From contig NZ_MWSJ01000001.1 of assembly GCF_002237755.1 (NCBI RefSeq), forward strand, positions 496,001-560,000: a DNA stretch of 64,000 bases. The letters run 5' to 3'. The DNA comes from Lysinibacillus sp. KCTC 33748 (GTDB lineage Bacteria > Bacillota > Bacilli > Bacillales_A > Planococcaceae). Of this stretch, positions 1 through 8,963 are shown one piece after another. Position 1 is the stretch's first letter; each line of letters begins with the position of its first letter. The position numbers and the translations under genes were made by a program. A model generated the notes under the pieces. It was not told where the DNA came from. It did no database searches and saw only the letters and a program-made list of their open reading frames with translations.

Positions 1-1264
1 GTTTTTCTTCTTTTAAATGGATACGTCGATAAATATTTTCAACAACTACAATGGAGTCATCGATGACACGACCAATTGCTACGGTAATCGCACCGAGAGT
101 CATAATGTTTAATGTGATATCCATCCAGTTTAAGAGTAGTAATGCCATGAATACTGAAACTGGGATAGAAATAATCGAAATAATTGTTGATTTGAAATCA
201 CGTAAAAATAGTAAAATAATTAATACGGCAATGGCACCACCGAATACTGCTTTTTCAATCATTGTGAAGACTGAATCTTCAATTGGTTTACCTTGGTCAA
301 GTGAGATATCCACTTTTAAGCCGTCTAATGATTTTTCTTCGTCTTTCATTAAATCTTTCACTGCATTTACGACTTTTACCGTATTTGCATCTTGAGCTTT
401 AACGATTTGAATCGCAATCGCATCTTCGCCATTTGTACGTGATACAGATTGTACTTTACCTTCGACTTCAATCGTTGCAATATCGCCTAAGCGAACGAAT
501 GGTGAAGGATTTGTAGCTGAAGGTGTGACTGGGATCAATAAGTCTTTTAACTGATCGATAGATTGTACTTTACCGTCTACTGATACGGCCTGTTCGCCAA
601 CAGTAAATTGGTATAAACCAAGTGATAGTGACATATCACTTGCTTGAATCATTTGCTTGACAGAATCCTCTGTTAAGCCGAGAGCAGCCATTTTCGCTTG
701 ATCATATTTAAATGATATTTCATTAATGTGCTGGCCGTTGATAGTTGCTGAAGCAACGCCATCAATTTTTTCGATTTTAGGAAGTAAAATGTCTTCAACT
801 GTTGACGTTAATTCAACAATATCTTCCTTAGAGCTACTAACTGATAAAGCGACAACAGGCATCATATTCATGCTAATTGCCATAACTGTAGGCTTTTGGA
901 CACCTTCAGGTAATTTGATAGATTCTAGAGCGGACTCTAATTGGCGTTTTTTCTCATCCATATCAATTCCGTAGTCGTATTCAACTTGAACTTGTGCTAC
1001 GTTTGAAGAGGAGTTTGAGTAAACAGCCTTTACATCTTCTAAGCTTTCTATTGACTTTTCAAATGGCATGGAAAGCTCATTCATAACCTGTTCAGGTGTT
1101 GCGCCTGGATATACACCCATTACAATTAAATATGGTATAGAAATATCAGGTATGGATTCCATTTTCATTTTTGTACCTGAATAAATACCAGAGACAGTGA
1201 TGATAATTGTTAATAACCACACTGCCAATTTGTTTTTCAATACGAAATTAACTAAACCTTTCAC
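1..1264 (-). CDS. RND-family multidrug efflux transporter (AcrB/SwrC-like), partial
   Basis: This is the N-terminal ~421 residues of an inner-membrane proton-driven efflux pump; the rest lies beyond the left edge. The translation starts with a first membrane helix (about residues 3-24), then the periplasmic porter-type domain with the family phrase PDISIPYLIVMGVYPGATPE, and returns to the membrane near residue 340 (LIILLFLRDFKS, then a helix ending in AIGRVVDDSIVVVENIYRR, a conserved RND signature). The start is the GTG at 1264, preceded by an AGGGTAGGTG ribosome site. Gram-positive relatives such as SwrC work without an outer-membrane channel and export lipopeptides or drugs. It is divergent from a TetR regulator with a palindrome between them, so drug-induced derepression is the likely control. 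The substrate cannot be read from the sequence. Confidence 0.9.
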   Translation of the reverse strand, partial: MKGLVNFVLKNKLAVWLLTIIITVSGIYSGTKMKMESIPDISIPYLIVMGVYPGATPEQVMNELSMPFEKSIESLEDVKAVYSNSSSNVAQVQVEYDYGIDMDEKKRQLESALESIKLPEGVQKPTVMAISMNMMPVVALSVSSSKEDIVELTSTVEDILLPKIEKIDGVASATINGQHINEISFKYDQAKMAALGLTEDSVKQMIQASDMSLSLGLYQFTVGEQAVSVDGKVQSIDQLKDLLIPVTPSATNPSPFVRLGDIATIEVEGKVQSVSRTNGEDAIAIQIVKAQDANTVKVVNAVKDLMKDEEKSLDGLKVDISLDQGKPIEDSVFTMIEKAVFGGAIAVLIILLFLRDFKSTIISIISIPVSVFMALLLLNWMDITLNIMTLGAITVAIGRVIDDSIVVVENIYRRIHLKEEK

Positions 1265-1282
1265 CTTTACACCTACCCTTTA

Positions 1283-1311
1283 TTGACTAACTTGATTCAG
1301 TTATTTATACT
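1283..1311 (+). promoter_or_regulatory. SigA-type promoter of the tetR gene
   Basis: TTGACT (1283-1288) and TATACT (1306-1311) are separated by 17 bases, a near-consensus vegetative promoter reading toward the TetR gene. The predicted transcription start falls inside the adjacent palindrome at 1312-1329. Confidence 0.75.
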
Positions 1312-1329
1312 AATGACTAATCGGTCATT
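1312..1329. promoter_or_regulatory. Candidate TetR operator
   Basis: AATGAC (1312-1317) and GTCATT (1324-1329) form an inverted repeat with a six-base spacer, immediately downstream of the -10 box. A second, weaker inverted repeat (TAACT-6-AGTTA, 1288-1303) lies inside the promoter spacer. The position suits autorepression plus control of the divergent pump. Binding by the neighbouring TetR protein is inferred. Confidence 0.6.
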
Positions 1330-1363
1330 TGTCAACGATATACATTAGGAGAGAATTAAAAGT

Positions 1364-2197
1364 ATGTTAAAAAAGCAACTTATTATGGAGAAAGCGTTGG
1401 AGCTTTTCTCGGAACAAGGCTTTGAAGCTACATCTGTACAGCAAATTACAGAGCGATGTGGAATTTCAAAAGGTGCATTTTATTTATCTTTCAAAACAAA
1501 AGACGAGCTTATAATTTCCATGGTAGAGAACTATCTACAACGGTTTGTTACAGATGTTGACCAAGTAGTCAAAAGTTCCCTTAGTAAAGATATCAAATTA
1601 GTTGAGTTTTATAAAAGTATTTTTCAAGCATTTAAAAACCATGCTGCACCTGCCCGTGTGTTTTTTAATGAGAAAGTACTTCTTTCAAAAAAAGAGTTGT
1701 TTCAGAAAATTATTGCCTATGATGTTGAAATGTCTAAGTCGATTATCTATATGCTGGAACAGCTATATCAAGATGAACTCCACGAGACAAAATATGATGT
1801 CATGTATTGTATTAAAGGGTTTATGAAAAGTTATTCAGAACTTTTTATTTTTTCCGATATACCACTCGATTTAGATCAATTGGCTAGATCTCTAGCTGAA
1901 AAGACGGAAATTATTGCACGGCATACGACGATTCCATTTATAACCGAAGAGCTCGTTCAATTAACAGCGAAACCTTGTAATGAAGAAGTTTCACAGGAAT
2001 CTTTACTAGAATTAATTGGACAACATTTAGATGGCTTAGAAGAGTCTATAGAACGCGAGTCTCTTGAATTATTAAAAGTTCAAATCGAAAATACAACCTA
2101 TAGTAAACCGATTTTAAAAGGATTGATTGAAAATCTACGCTTGCAGCCAGATCATAGATGGGTTGCTTATGTAATAGCTAAATACTTTAATATTTAG
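1364..2197 (+). CDS. TetR/AcrR-family transcriptional regulator
   Basis: This 277-residue protein has an N-terminal TetR helix-turn-helix at about residues 5-50 (ALELFSEQGFEATSVQQIT, then GISKGAFYLSFKTKDEL, the usual recognition helix and following helix). The remainder is a helical ligand-binding and dimerisation domain with no recognisable ligand motif. At 277 residues it is longer than the usual ~190-210, because of an extra C-terminal helical region rich in Glu and Leu. The start is the ATG 12 bases after AGGAGAG. Divergence from an RND pump gene with a palindrome between them supports a role as local repressor of that pump, induced by pump substrates. That role is inference. Confidence 0.88.
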   Translation: MLKKQLIMEKALELFSEQGFEATSVQQITERCGISKGAFYLSFKTKDELIISMVENYLQRFVTDVDQVVKSSLSKDIKLVEFYKSIFQAFKNHAAPARVFFNEKVLLSKKELFQKIIAYDVEMSKSIIYMLEQLYQDELHETKYDVMYCIKGFMKSYSELFIFSDIPLDLDQLARSLAEKTEIIARHTTIPFITEELVQLTAKPCNEEVSQESLLELIGQHLDGLEESIERESLELLKVQIENTTYSKPILKGLIENLRLQPDHRWVAYVIAKYFNI

Positions 2198-2206
2198 GCA
2201 TGGAAC

Positions 2207-2238
2207 AGGATTGCTCACTCTCAAGGGTGAACAATCCT
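2207..2238 (+). terminator. Rho-independent terminator after tetR
   Basis: AGGATTG (2207-2213) pairs with CAATCCT (2232-2238), with inner TCAC/GTGA pairing, and is followed by ATTTTATT. Confidence 0.75.
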
Positions 2239-2376
2239 ATTTTATTGACATTAAAGAGAGGTCGTACGAATAATTGAAGTTTTAGTGGCTCTTATGTAAT
2301 AGTCTAGGGAGTAAAATTGAGTTGTTATTACTATATACGAAACAAATAGCAAAGAGGTTTCAGAAAAATGAAAATA

Positions 2377-2406
2377 AAAAAACTACGCAAATTTGCGTAG
2401 TTTTTT
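2377..2406 (-). terminator. Bidirectional terminator after rnjA
   Basis: The stretch is a perfect palindrome: A-run, ACTACGCAAA, its complement and a T-run. It lies 10 bases past the rnjA stop and can act on either strand. Confidence 0.85.
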
Positions 2407-2415
2407 GTAATGAGG

Positions 2416-4083
2416 TTAAACCTCCATAATAATCGGTAAAATCATAGGTCGACGTTTTGTTTTTTCAAATAAATATGGTCCCAATACGTCAGTAATTTCA
2501 TTTTTCAGCTCAGTCCATTGAGGAGTCTTGCTTTGAATTGACTCATTCAGGTGACGATTTAGCATTTTTTGTGCTTCATTAATCATCGTACCTGACTCAC
2601 GCATATAAACAAAGCCTCGTGAAATAATGTCTGGGCCAGAAACCATTTTTTGATTTTCCATATCCACACTTACAACAACGATCACTAAACCTTCTTCAGA
2701 AAGAATGCGTCGATCACGTAAGACGATATTGCCGATATCTCCAATACCATTGCCATCAATATAAACGTCTCCTGAAGGGATACGACCTGCAACATGTGCT
2801 TCATTGGCACTTAATGCTAGCACGTCACCATTCTCCATAACGAATGAATTTTCAAGTGGAACATCACAATCTTCTGCTAGATGAGTATGCATTTTCAACA
2901 TACGGAATTCACCGTGAATTGGCATAAAGAATTTAGGCTTCATTAAGCGTAGCATCAATTTTTGTTCTTCTTGAGAACCGTGACCAGACGTATGGATATT
3001 ATTAAGTGCACCATGAATAACTTCTGCACCTGCACGGAAAAGTAAGTTGATAATCTTATTTACACTTACCGTATTTCCTGGTACTGGCGAAGAAGAGAAG
3101 ATAACTGTGTCACCAGGCTGAATTTGGATTTGACGATGTGTGCCATTTGCGATACGAGAAAGGGCCGCCATCGGTTCACCTTGAGAGCCTGTACATAATA
3201 TCATTACTTCATTGGCAGGGAGACGATTAATGCTTTGGGCATCAATAAATGTATCCTTTGGTGCATTAATATAGCCTAGTTCACGACCGATTGTAATGGC
3301 ATTGTCCATCGAACGTCCGAAGACAGCAATTTTTCTTCCGTATTTTATAGCAGCATCTGTTGCTTGCTGTAAACGGTGAATATTGGATGCGAAAGTTGCA
3401 AAAATGATACGACTATCAACCTTGCGGAAAATTTCGTCGATACTTTTTCCAACTGTACGCTCTGACATAGTGAAATTCGGCTTTTCTGCATTTGTACTAT
3501 CTGAAAGTAAGCATAGTACTCCGTCACGTCCGATTTCAGCCATTTTTGTTAAGTTGGCTGGCTCGCCTACGGGTGTAAAATCAAATTTAAAGTCACCTGT
3601 ATGCACGATGTTACCGGGTGGTGTTTTTACAACAATCCCGTAAGCATCTGGAATACTATGTGTTGTTCTAAAGAAGCTAACAGATGTTTTTCTGAACTTA
3701 ATAACATCCTCTTCTTTGATTTCGATAAGCTTTGTTGTACGTAGTAAGCCATGTTCGTCTAACTTATTGCGAAGTAAGCCAAGTGCAAGCTTACCACCGT
3801 AGACAGGGACATTTACTTGACGTAATAAGTAGGGAATACCACCGATATGGTCTTCATGTCCATGGGTAATGAATAATCCTTTAATCTTGTCGACGTTGCG
3901 TACTAAATACGTATAGTCCGGAATAACATAGTCAATACCGAGTAAGTCGTCTTCTGGGAATTTAATGCCGGCATCAATTAAAATGATTTCATCTTGAAAT
4001 TGAACGCCGTAAGTGTTTTTGCCGATTTCGCCCAGTCCGCCGAGCGCGAAAACAGCTGCTTGGTCATTTTTAACAAACTTCAT
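2416..4083 (-). CDS. rnjA: Ribonuclease J1
   Basis: The 555-residue product is RNase J1, a 5'-3' exo- and endoribonuclease central to mRNA turnover and rRNA maturation in Firmicutes. The metallo-beta-lactamase core shows the zinc motif HGHEDHIGG near residue 75, later ligands in THSIPDA and HTGDFKFD, and the beta-CASP signature IHGEFRML around residue 390. Length matches the family. It is preceded by rpoY five bases upstream, the same pairing as ykqC-ykzG in B. subtilis, and a strong terminator follows, so the two form a short operon. The paralogue RNase J2 is not in this window, and nothing looks unusual. Confidence 0.97.
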   Translation of the reverse strand: MKFVKNDQAAVFALGGLGEIGKNTYGVQFQDEIILIDAGIKFPEDDLLGIDYVIPDYTYLVRNVDKIKGLFITHGHEDHIGGIPYLLRQVNVPVYGGKLALGLLRNKLDEHGLLRTTKLIEIKEEDVIKFRKTSVSFFRTTHSIPDAYGIVVKTPPGNIVHTGDFKFDFTPVGEPANLTKMAEIGRDGVLCLLSDSTNAEKPNFTMSERTVGKSIDEIFRKVDSRIIFATFASNIHRLQQATDAAIKYGRKIAVFGRSMDNAITIGRELGYINAPKDTFIDAQSINRLPANEVMILCTGSQGEPMAALSRIANGTHRQIQIQPGDTVIFSSSPVPGNTVSVNKIINLLFRAGAEVIHGALNNIHTSGHGSQEEQKLMLRLMKPKFFMPIHGEFRMLKMHTHLAEDCDVPLENSFVMENGDVLALSANEAHVAGRIPSGDVYIDGNGIGDIGNIVLRDRRILSEEGLVIVVVSVDMENQKMVSGPDIISRGFVYMRESGTMINEAQKMLNRHLNESIQSKTPQWTELKNEITDVLGPYLFEKTKRRPMILPIIMEV

Positions 4084-4088
4084 GTTTG

Positions 4089-4298
4089 TTAAATTTCCTC
4101 TAAGACGAAGTTCGGACTTGCTTGTTCGTAAGCTAAATAGTTACCTTCAAGCAGTTGAATGAACTCGATGTTGTAGTTTCGGTCTTTTAGCTTTTCACGT
4201 ACTTCGCGGTCTGAAGCAGCTTCAAGGTATAGACTTTTAGTATTTTCGCGAACTGGAATTTCATTTGCTTTTTCTTGGTAATAAACTTTGTAAATCAT
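4089..4298 (-). CDS. rpoY: RNA polymerase epsilon subunit
   Basis: This 69-residue protein ([18 protein letters not shown]...) matches the small RpoY/YkzG subunit of Firmicute RNA polymerase, which sits in a cavity near the beta' jaw. A longer reading to 4355 is possible, but the ATG at 4298 follows AAAGGAG and gives the family length, so I chose it. It lies just upstream of rnjA, the standard Bacillales arrangement, and is probably cotranscribed with it. Confidence 0.93.
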   Translation of the reverse strand: MIYKVYYQEKANEIPVRENTKSLYLEAASDREVREKLKDRNYNIEFIQLLEGNYLAYEQASPNFVLEEI

Positions 4299-4540
4299 AG
4301 TTTGCTCTCCTTTTATTGCGTACAATTTTTTGCAGCTTTGACTAATACCACGCACGTACTACAAGAAAAAACAACGAATTTCTAGTATACTAATGGCGAA
4401 ATTAGGCGTTTGAAGTTCTTGTATCTCAGTGTTTTAATCCAGACGTAATTACAACAAGTTGCAATTGAATAAAGCAATGAGCCAGTGGTTGCACATAGCC
4501 AAATAAATGCATTTCCTTTATATTATCACGCAGTTACTCT

Positions 4541-4574
4541 AAAATAAAGAAAAGCCCTTCAAATAATGAAGGGC
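4541..4574 (-). terminator. Terminator after the 23-residue mini-ORF
   Basis: On the minus strand GCCCTTC and GAAGGGC (4554-4574) flank a seven-base loop and are followed by a T-rich tract (TTTTCTTTATTTT). It begins six bases past the mini-ORF stop, which supports a short separate transcript. Confidence 0.8.
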
Positions 4575-4579
4575 AAATG

Positions 4580-4651
4580 TTAGGCAATTGATTTTTTTCC
4601 GAGTACGCCGCGAAGTTGCTTCAACAATTTGCGTTTGAGTTTCTTCAGCAT
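4580..4651 (-). CDS. 23-residue strongly cationic amphipathic peptide
   Basis: An ATG at 4651, preceded by AAGGAG with nine-base spacing, opens a 23-codon frame beginning MLKKLKRKLLKQLRG and ending in KKSIA. About nine of 23 residues are Lys or Arg, spaced so that Leu and Val fall on one helical face. The frame has its own ribosome site and an immediate downstream terminator. I do not recognise the family. It could be a membrane-active or nucleic-acid-binding micropeptide, a leader peptide, or a small regulatory RNA with a chance frame. It sits between rpoY and the divergent ykrA homologue. Confidence 0.55.
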   Translation of the reverse strand: MLKKLKRKLLKQLRGVLGKKSIA

Positions 4652-4746
4652 GGCACATCACTCCTTAGGATCATTATAATGGAAAATCATACCTCTGTAA
4701 AGTCGTTGGCCTTTGCAGAATAATACATAATGAAGGGGACTATAAG

Positions 4747-5517
4747 ATGAAGAAAATATTATTTTTTGATGTAGATGGTACGCTTTATAATAGTGAGAAA
4801 ATATTACCTGCTTCTGCGAAAGAAGCGCTTTTTGAGGCTCGTCGAAATGGCTATGAGCTAGCGATTGCAACTGGCCGTGCGCCTTTTATGATTCAAACCT
4901 TACTAGAAGAGTTGGATATTAATACGTATGTGACATTTAATGGGCAATATGTTGTTTATCGTGGTGAGGTTGTCTATACAAATGGTGTTGAGAAAGACGA
5001 GCTAGCCGAAATCATTGCCTTTGGCGAAGCACGGAACGAACCTGTAGTATTTTTAGATGACAAGCAAATGATTGCATCTGTTGAAAATAACGCTATGGTG
5101 GCAGAAAGCTTAAATACTTTAAAATACCAGTATCCAAATTTAGACTCAACTTATTATATGCAGAACGATGTATATCAAACACTTATTTTTATGGAAGAAA
5201 AAGATGAACATTTATATCGTGAAGCATTTCCTAATGTGCAGTTTGTACGCTGGCATCGCTATTCTTGTGATATTTTACCAAATGGAGGCTCGAAGGCTGT
5301 TGGTATTGAAAAGGTTCTTGAAAAAATGGGGCTGACACTAAATGATGCCATTGCTTTTGGGGATGGTATGAATGATATAGAAATGCTACAGGCTGTTGGG
5401 ACAGGTGTGGCGATGGGGAATGGACATGAGAGAGTAAAGGCTATTGCTACCCATATTGCGGAGCATGTAGATGAGGATGGCCTTGCTAAAATCATGCGCC
5501 AATTAAATATTATCTAA
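4747..5517 (+). CDS. Cof-type HAD-superfamily phosphatase (YkrA-like)
   Basis: This 256-residue protein is a Cof/type-IIB HAD hydrolase, a cytoplasmic Mg-dependent phosphatase usually acting on sugar phosphates or nucleotides. Motif I is FFDVDGTLYNS (residues 6-16, nucleophile Asp8), motif II is the Thr in AIATGRAP, a Lys sits in NGGSKAVGIEK, and motif IV is GDGMNDIEML. The C2-type cap lies between motifs II and III. The position beside rpoY-rnjA and before def matches B. subtilis ykrA. The physiological substrate is unknown. A strong terminator follows. Confidence 0.9.
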   Translation: MKKILFFDVDGTLYNSEKILPASAKEALFEARRNGYELAIATGRAPFMIQTLLEELDINTYVTFNGQYVVYRGEVVYTNGVEKDELAEIIAFGEARNEPVVFLDDKQMIASVENNAMVAESLNTLKYQYPNLDSTYYMQNDVYQTLIFMEEKDEHLYREAFPNVQFVRWHRYSCDILPNGGSKAVGIEKVLEKMGLTLNDAIAFGDGMNDIEMLQAVGTGVAMGNGHERVKAIATHIAEHVDEDGLAKIMRQLNII

Positions 5518-5530
5518 AGAAATGAAAGAG

Positions 5531-5572
5531 AAGCAACTAGTTGGAGGATTGACTGCAGCTAGTTGCTTTTTT
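5531..5572 (+). terminator. Terminator after the HAD phosphatase gene
   Basis: AGCAACTAG (5532-5540) pairs with CTAGTTGCT (5559-5567) and is followed by a T-run. Confidence 0.85.
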
Positions 5573-5619
5573 TAGTGAATTTCACAAGCGTGTTGATTAA
5601 CCATTTTTATCTACTCTTA

Positions 5620-6408
5620 TTAATTAGAAGACTCTGATTCAGTTTCTATGTTTGTTCTTACTATTTTTAACTGTACACCTTTATCCGTGAAATGATTGAT
5701 TGTTTTTTTAGAGAGTCCACAATCTGTAATAATCATATTTACGGCATCTGCTGGACAAACTTGAATAGCGACATCTTTGTCAAATTTTGAAGAGTCAGCT
5801 GCTACATACACAGTTTGGGAAATATTGATAATTTGTTTTCGGGTAATAGCCTCCTCTAAATTGAAATCTGAAATTCCTTTTTCAATCGACACCCCACTAG
5901 CACAAATAAAAGCTTTATTAATATTTAGATGATCGAAGCGGAAGAGGAAATCATTAGACGTTACAGATTTTTCTGAATGCCGAACTTTACCGCCGATAAT
6001 GATCACTTCGATATTGGAGCCGATTAAATCAAAGGCTACAGGAAGTGAGTTTGTAATAACGGTTAATTTTTCTTTTTCTAATAAAAAAGGTGTCATTTGA
6101 TATGTGGTCGTTCCACTATCTAAAAAAATACACTCCCCATCTTGTACTAAAGAAGCGCAAGCTTTTGCGATCGCGATCTTTTCTGGTAGCTGTTCATGAA
6201 GTCGGTTATCCATCAACCCCTCAACAGGTTCAATATATTTAACACCGCCATAAAACTTCTCCATCTTCCTATCTAGCACAAGCTGTTGAATATCACGACG
6301 GATTGTTTCCATTGAAACGTTAAACTCTTTTGTTAATGTTACTAATTTTACTACTTTATGTTTCCGAACAAATTGCAAAATATGCTGTTGCCTTTCTATT
6401 GTATACAT
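5620..6408 (-). CDS. DeoR-family transcriptional regulator, probable phn regulator
   Basis: The 262-residue product has a DeoR N-terminal helix-turn-helix (residues ~1-57: RQQHILQFV, then VSMETIRRDIQQL) and a DeoR C-terminal sensor domain with the phosphosugar-isomerase-like phrases DSGTTTYQM and ADSSKFDKD. The ATG at 6408 after AGAGGTGATG gives the classical start; an extension to 6456 lacks a ribosome site. DeoR proteins normally respond to phosphorylated sugars or related phosphates. Here it is divergent from a 2-aminoethylphosphonate operon, so it probably controls that operon with an intermediate such as phosphonoacetaldehyde as effector. That assignment rests on context only. Confidence 0.88.
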   Translation of the reverse strand: MYTIERQQHILQFVRKHKVVKLVTLTKEFNVSMETIRRDIQQLVLDRKMEKFYGGVKYIEPVEGLMDNRLHEQLPEKIAIAKACASLVQDGECIFLDSGTTTYQMTPFLLEKEKLTVITNSLPVAFDLIGSNIEVIIIGGKVRHSEKSVTSNDFLFRFDHLNINKAFICASGVSIEKGISDFNLEEAITRKQIINISQTVYVAADSSKFDKDVAIQVCPADAVNMIITDCGLSKKTINHFTDKGVQLKIVRTNIETESESSN

Positions 6409-6468
6409 TTCATCACCTCTACTAAATAATAATCGAAATGAACGCAACCTTGTCAAAAGTTGGTCAGA

Positions 6469-6511
6469 ATTTACTCAACATTTACACAAATCTGTAATTC
6501 CTTTTACAAAT
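6469..6511. promoter_or_regulatory. Direct repeats in the deoR-phn divergent region
   Basis: ATTTACTCAAC (6469-6479) and ATTTACACAAA (6480-6490) are adjacent 11-base direct repeats, and TTTTACAAAT (6502-6511) is a third, looser copy. They sit between the regulator and phn genes, just upstream of a TATACT box near 6517. They are a plausible binding site for the DeoR protein. Confidence 0.45.
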
Positions 6512-6553
6512 TGTCCCTATACTAAGGTTCAGAACTAAAGAGAGGTGACCAAT

Positions 6554-7306
6554 TTGTTAGAACTAAAAAATATCTCGAAAAACTATAAAAATAAAAAAGT
6601 TTTAATGAATATAAATTTAAACATTCAATCGGGTGAAATAGTTTCGTTACTAGGACCGAGTGGTTGTGGGAAAACAACTTTACTCAATATTATTCTAGGT
6701 CTTACTCAACAAACGAATGGACAGCTTTTTTACAACGGACAAGATATATCGAAACAATCTATGCAAGATCGAGGGTTTAATATTGTTTTTCAGGACTTTG
6801 CGTTGTTCCCGCATTTAAATGCTTATGACAATATCGTCTATGGTTTGAAAAATAAAAAAGAAGGAATGTCAAAAAAAGAGGTGCAGGAATATATAGACTT
6901 TTTAGAACTGACCCCACATTTACATAAAAAGATTCATGAGTTATCAGGCGGGCAAAAACAGCGTGTCTCTATAGCTAGAACGCTTGTGATGCAGCCTAAA
7001 ATATTATTGTTGGATGAACCGTTAAGTGCGCTTGATGGTGTGATAAAGGAATCGATTAAGGAACGTATTCAATCCATTGCTCACCAATTTAATTTAACGA
7101 CAATCATTGTCACGCACGATCCAGAGGAAGCTCTCACACTATCAGATAAAGTGCTAATTATTAATGAGGGAACTGTTTCGCAATTTGGAACGCCGCAAGA
7201 AATAGTAAATACACCAGAAAACCAATTTGTTGAAGATTTTATATTAAGACAGCTTCATATAAAACGTCATAACATTTATCAGCTATTTGGAGAATCGTAT
7301 GCTTAA
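6554..7306 (+). CDS. phnT: 2-aminoethylphosphonate ABC importer, ATP-binding protein
   Basis: This 250-residue ABC ATPase has the Walker A motif GPSGCGKTT, the signature LSGGQKQR, Walker B ILLLDEPLSALD and the switch His in IVTHDPEEAL. It belongs to the spermidine/iron/phosphonate (POTRA-type) ATPases. The TTG at 6554 lies five bases after AGAGGTGA and is the likely start; the upstream in-frame GTG at 6545 is part of that ribosome site. It overlaps the permease gene by eight bases. Downstream phnW and phnX specify the substrate as 2-aminoethylphosphonate. Confidence 0.85.
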   Translation: MLELKNISKNYKNKKVLMNINLNIQSGEIVSLLGPSGCGKTTLLNIILGLTQQTNGQLFYNGQDISKQSMQDRGFNIVFQDFALFPHLNAYDNIVYGLKNKKEGMSKKEVQEYIDFLELTPHLHKKIHELSGGQKQRVSIARTLVMQPKILLLDEPLSALDGVIKESIKERIQSIAHQFNLTTIIVTHDPEEALTLSDKVLIINEGTVSQFGTPQEIVNTPENQFVEDFILRQLHIKRHNIYQLFGESYA

Positions 7307-8963
7307 AACAAATAAAATAATGAAATTGATTTTTCTTCCGATTATTTTCTTTTTTGTATTCTTTTTAATTGTTCCGTTACTGTATATGTTTTGGCAATCT
7401 TTAAAAAAGGGGAAGGCCATCACCATTCAAAACTATGTGGAAACATTGCAAAATGTGGAGATTCGTGATGCGTTTTTCAATAGTTTTCAAGTCTCTTTAA
7501 TAGCAGCTTTGATCACGACAATTTTGGCTTTTTTATTGGCCTATGCTGTTCATTTTACAACGATGCATCGATTTACGAAAAAGCTTGTTCAAGTGGGTAT
7601 TACATTACCGATGCTATTACCAACCATAACATATGGCTTTGTACTGATTTATACCTTTGGCAATCAAGGGATTATTACGAAGATACTTGGTCAGCCCTTG
7701 TTTACGGTTTATGGATTTAACGGTTTATTAATTGGTTATGTGCTGTATACATTGCCTGTTGCTTTTATATTAATGCAAAATTCTATGCAATATATTGATA
7801 AAAGATTTCTGCTAGTTTCCATGCTGATGCATGATCGTCCATACCGAAGATTTTATCATACAGTATTTCGTCCGATGCTAGGGACGATTGGTGGGGCATT
7901 CATACTATCGTTTGTGTTAAGTTTTACAGATTTCGGGATACCTGCGTCAGTTGGTGGTAGCTACAAAGTTATTGCTACTGAGCTATATCAAGCGATGCTT
8001 GGTTCCATTGTACATTTCGAGAGAGGTGCAGTGATTTCGATTTTAATGTTAGTACCTGCAGTGCTTGGTGTCGTTATGTTAACAATTTTGGAACGATTTA
8101 ATTTTCATTATAAGGAGGTTTCTAAAAGTGACCTCGTTGTCCATCGTTTCCGTGATGTAATGTTTACTGTTTTCTCGTTTGTTTGTGTAGGTGCGGTATT
8201 AATCATGTTTTCAACAATATTTATAATACCTTTTACGAAAGGATATCCATATGATTTCAGCTTTACATTTGAGCATGTGAAAAACGTACTAGCTGAACAG
8301 GGCTTGAAGCAAGTTTATATGAACTCGCTAATAGTGGCTGTTTTGACAGCTGTTTTAGGTGTGGCTGTAGCGTTTGTGTCCGCTCTATTAAATGTACGAA
8401 CACCGCTTAAAGGAAGGAAAAGCATAGATTTTGCTTCAATGGTTACGAATACTGTGCCGGGCATGGTACTTGGTCTGTCTTACTTGTTTTTCTTTAATGG
8501 GAGTTCCTTAAAAGGGACATTCCTCATCATTATTGCGTGTAATGTCGTTCACTTCTTTACAACACCATATTTAATGGCGAAAAATTCATTGCAAAAAATG
8601 GATCCGACATGGGAAGTGACAGCAGAGCTATTAAAAGATTCATGGTTGAAAACGGTTATTCGCGTTATTTTACCGAATATTAGACCTACGATTTATCAAA
8701 TGTTTAGCTATTATTTTTTAAACGCTATGGTGACTGTTAGCGGGGTAATTTTCCTTGTTAGCACGAAAACGATGCTTGTATCGACACGTATAAAAGAACT
8801 TCAACATTTCGCGAAGTATACAGACATTTTTGTTCTATCGATTTTTATTTTATGTACAAACCTCATTGTGAAATTAGGTTGTGACTATATAGCAACACCT
8901 AAAGAAAAAACAAAGGAGCATAAAGATGAAAAAATCAACAGTAATGATGTTAGGTACAGTTAG
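7299..8963 (+). CDS. 2-aminoethylphosphonate ABC importer, fused two-domain permease
   Basis: This 554-residue membrane protein contains two tandem copies of the binding-protein-dependent permease domain, like FbpB-type iron permeases. The first half runs to about residue 270, with its EAA-like loop in SMLMHDRPYRRFYHTVFRP. The second half begins near residue 285, with AELLKDSWLKTVIRVILP. It therefore replaces the separate PhnU and PhnV subunits. The ATG at 7299 after TTTGGAG fits; a TTG twelve bases upstream is less likely. It overlaps the ATPase gene upstream and the binding-protein gene downstream, so the three are translationally coupled. Confidence 0.87.
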   Translation: MLKTNKIMKLIFLPIIFFFVFFLIVPLLYMFWQSLKKGKAITIQNYVETLQNVEIRDAFFNSFQVSLIAALITTILAFLLAYAVHFTTMHRFTKKLVQVGITLPMLLPTITYGFVLIYTFGNQGIITKILGQPLFTVYGFNGLLIGYVLYTLPVAFILMQNSMQYIDKRFLLVSMLMHDRPYRRFYHTVFRPMLGTIGGAFILSFVLSFTDFGIPASVGGSYKVIATELYQAMLGSIVHFERGAVISILMLVPAVLGVVMLTILERFNFHYKEVSKSDLVVHRFRDVMFTVFSFVCVGAVLIMFSTIFIIPFTKGYPYDFSFTFEHVKNVLAEQGLKQVYMNSLIVAVLTAVLGVAVAFVSALLNVRTPLKGRKSIDFASMVTNTVPGMVLGLSYLFFFNGSSLKGTFLIIIACNVVHFFTTPYLMAKNSLQKMDPTWEVTAELLKDSWLKTVIRVILPNIRPTIYQMFSYYFLNAMVTVSGVIFLVSTKTMLVSTRIKELQHFAKYTDIFVLSIFILCTNLIVKLGCDYIATPKEKTKEHKDEKINSNDVRYS

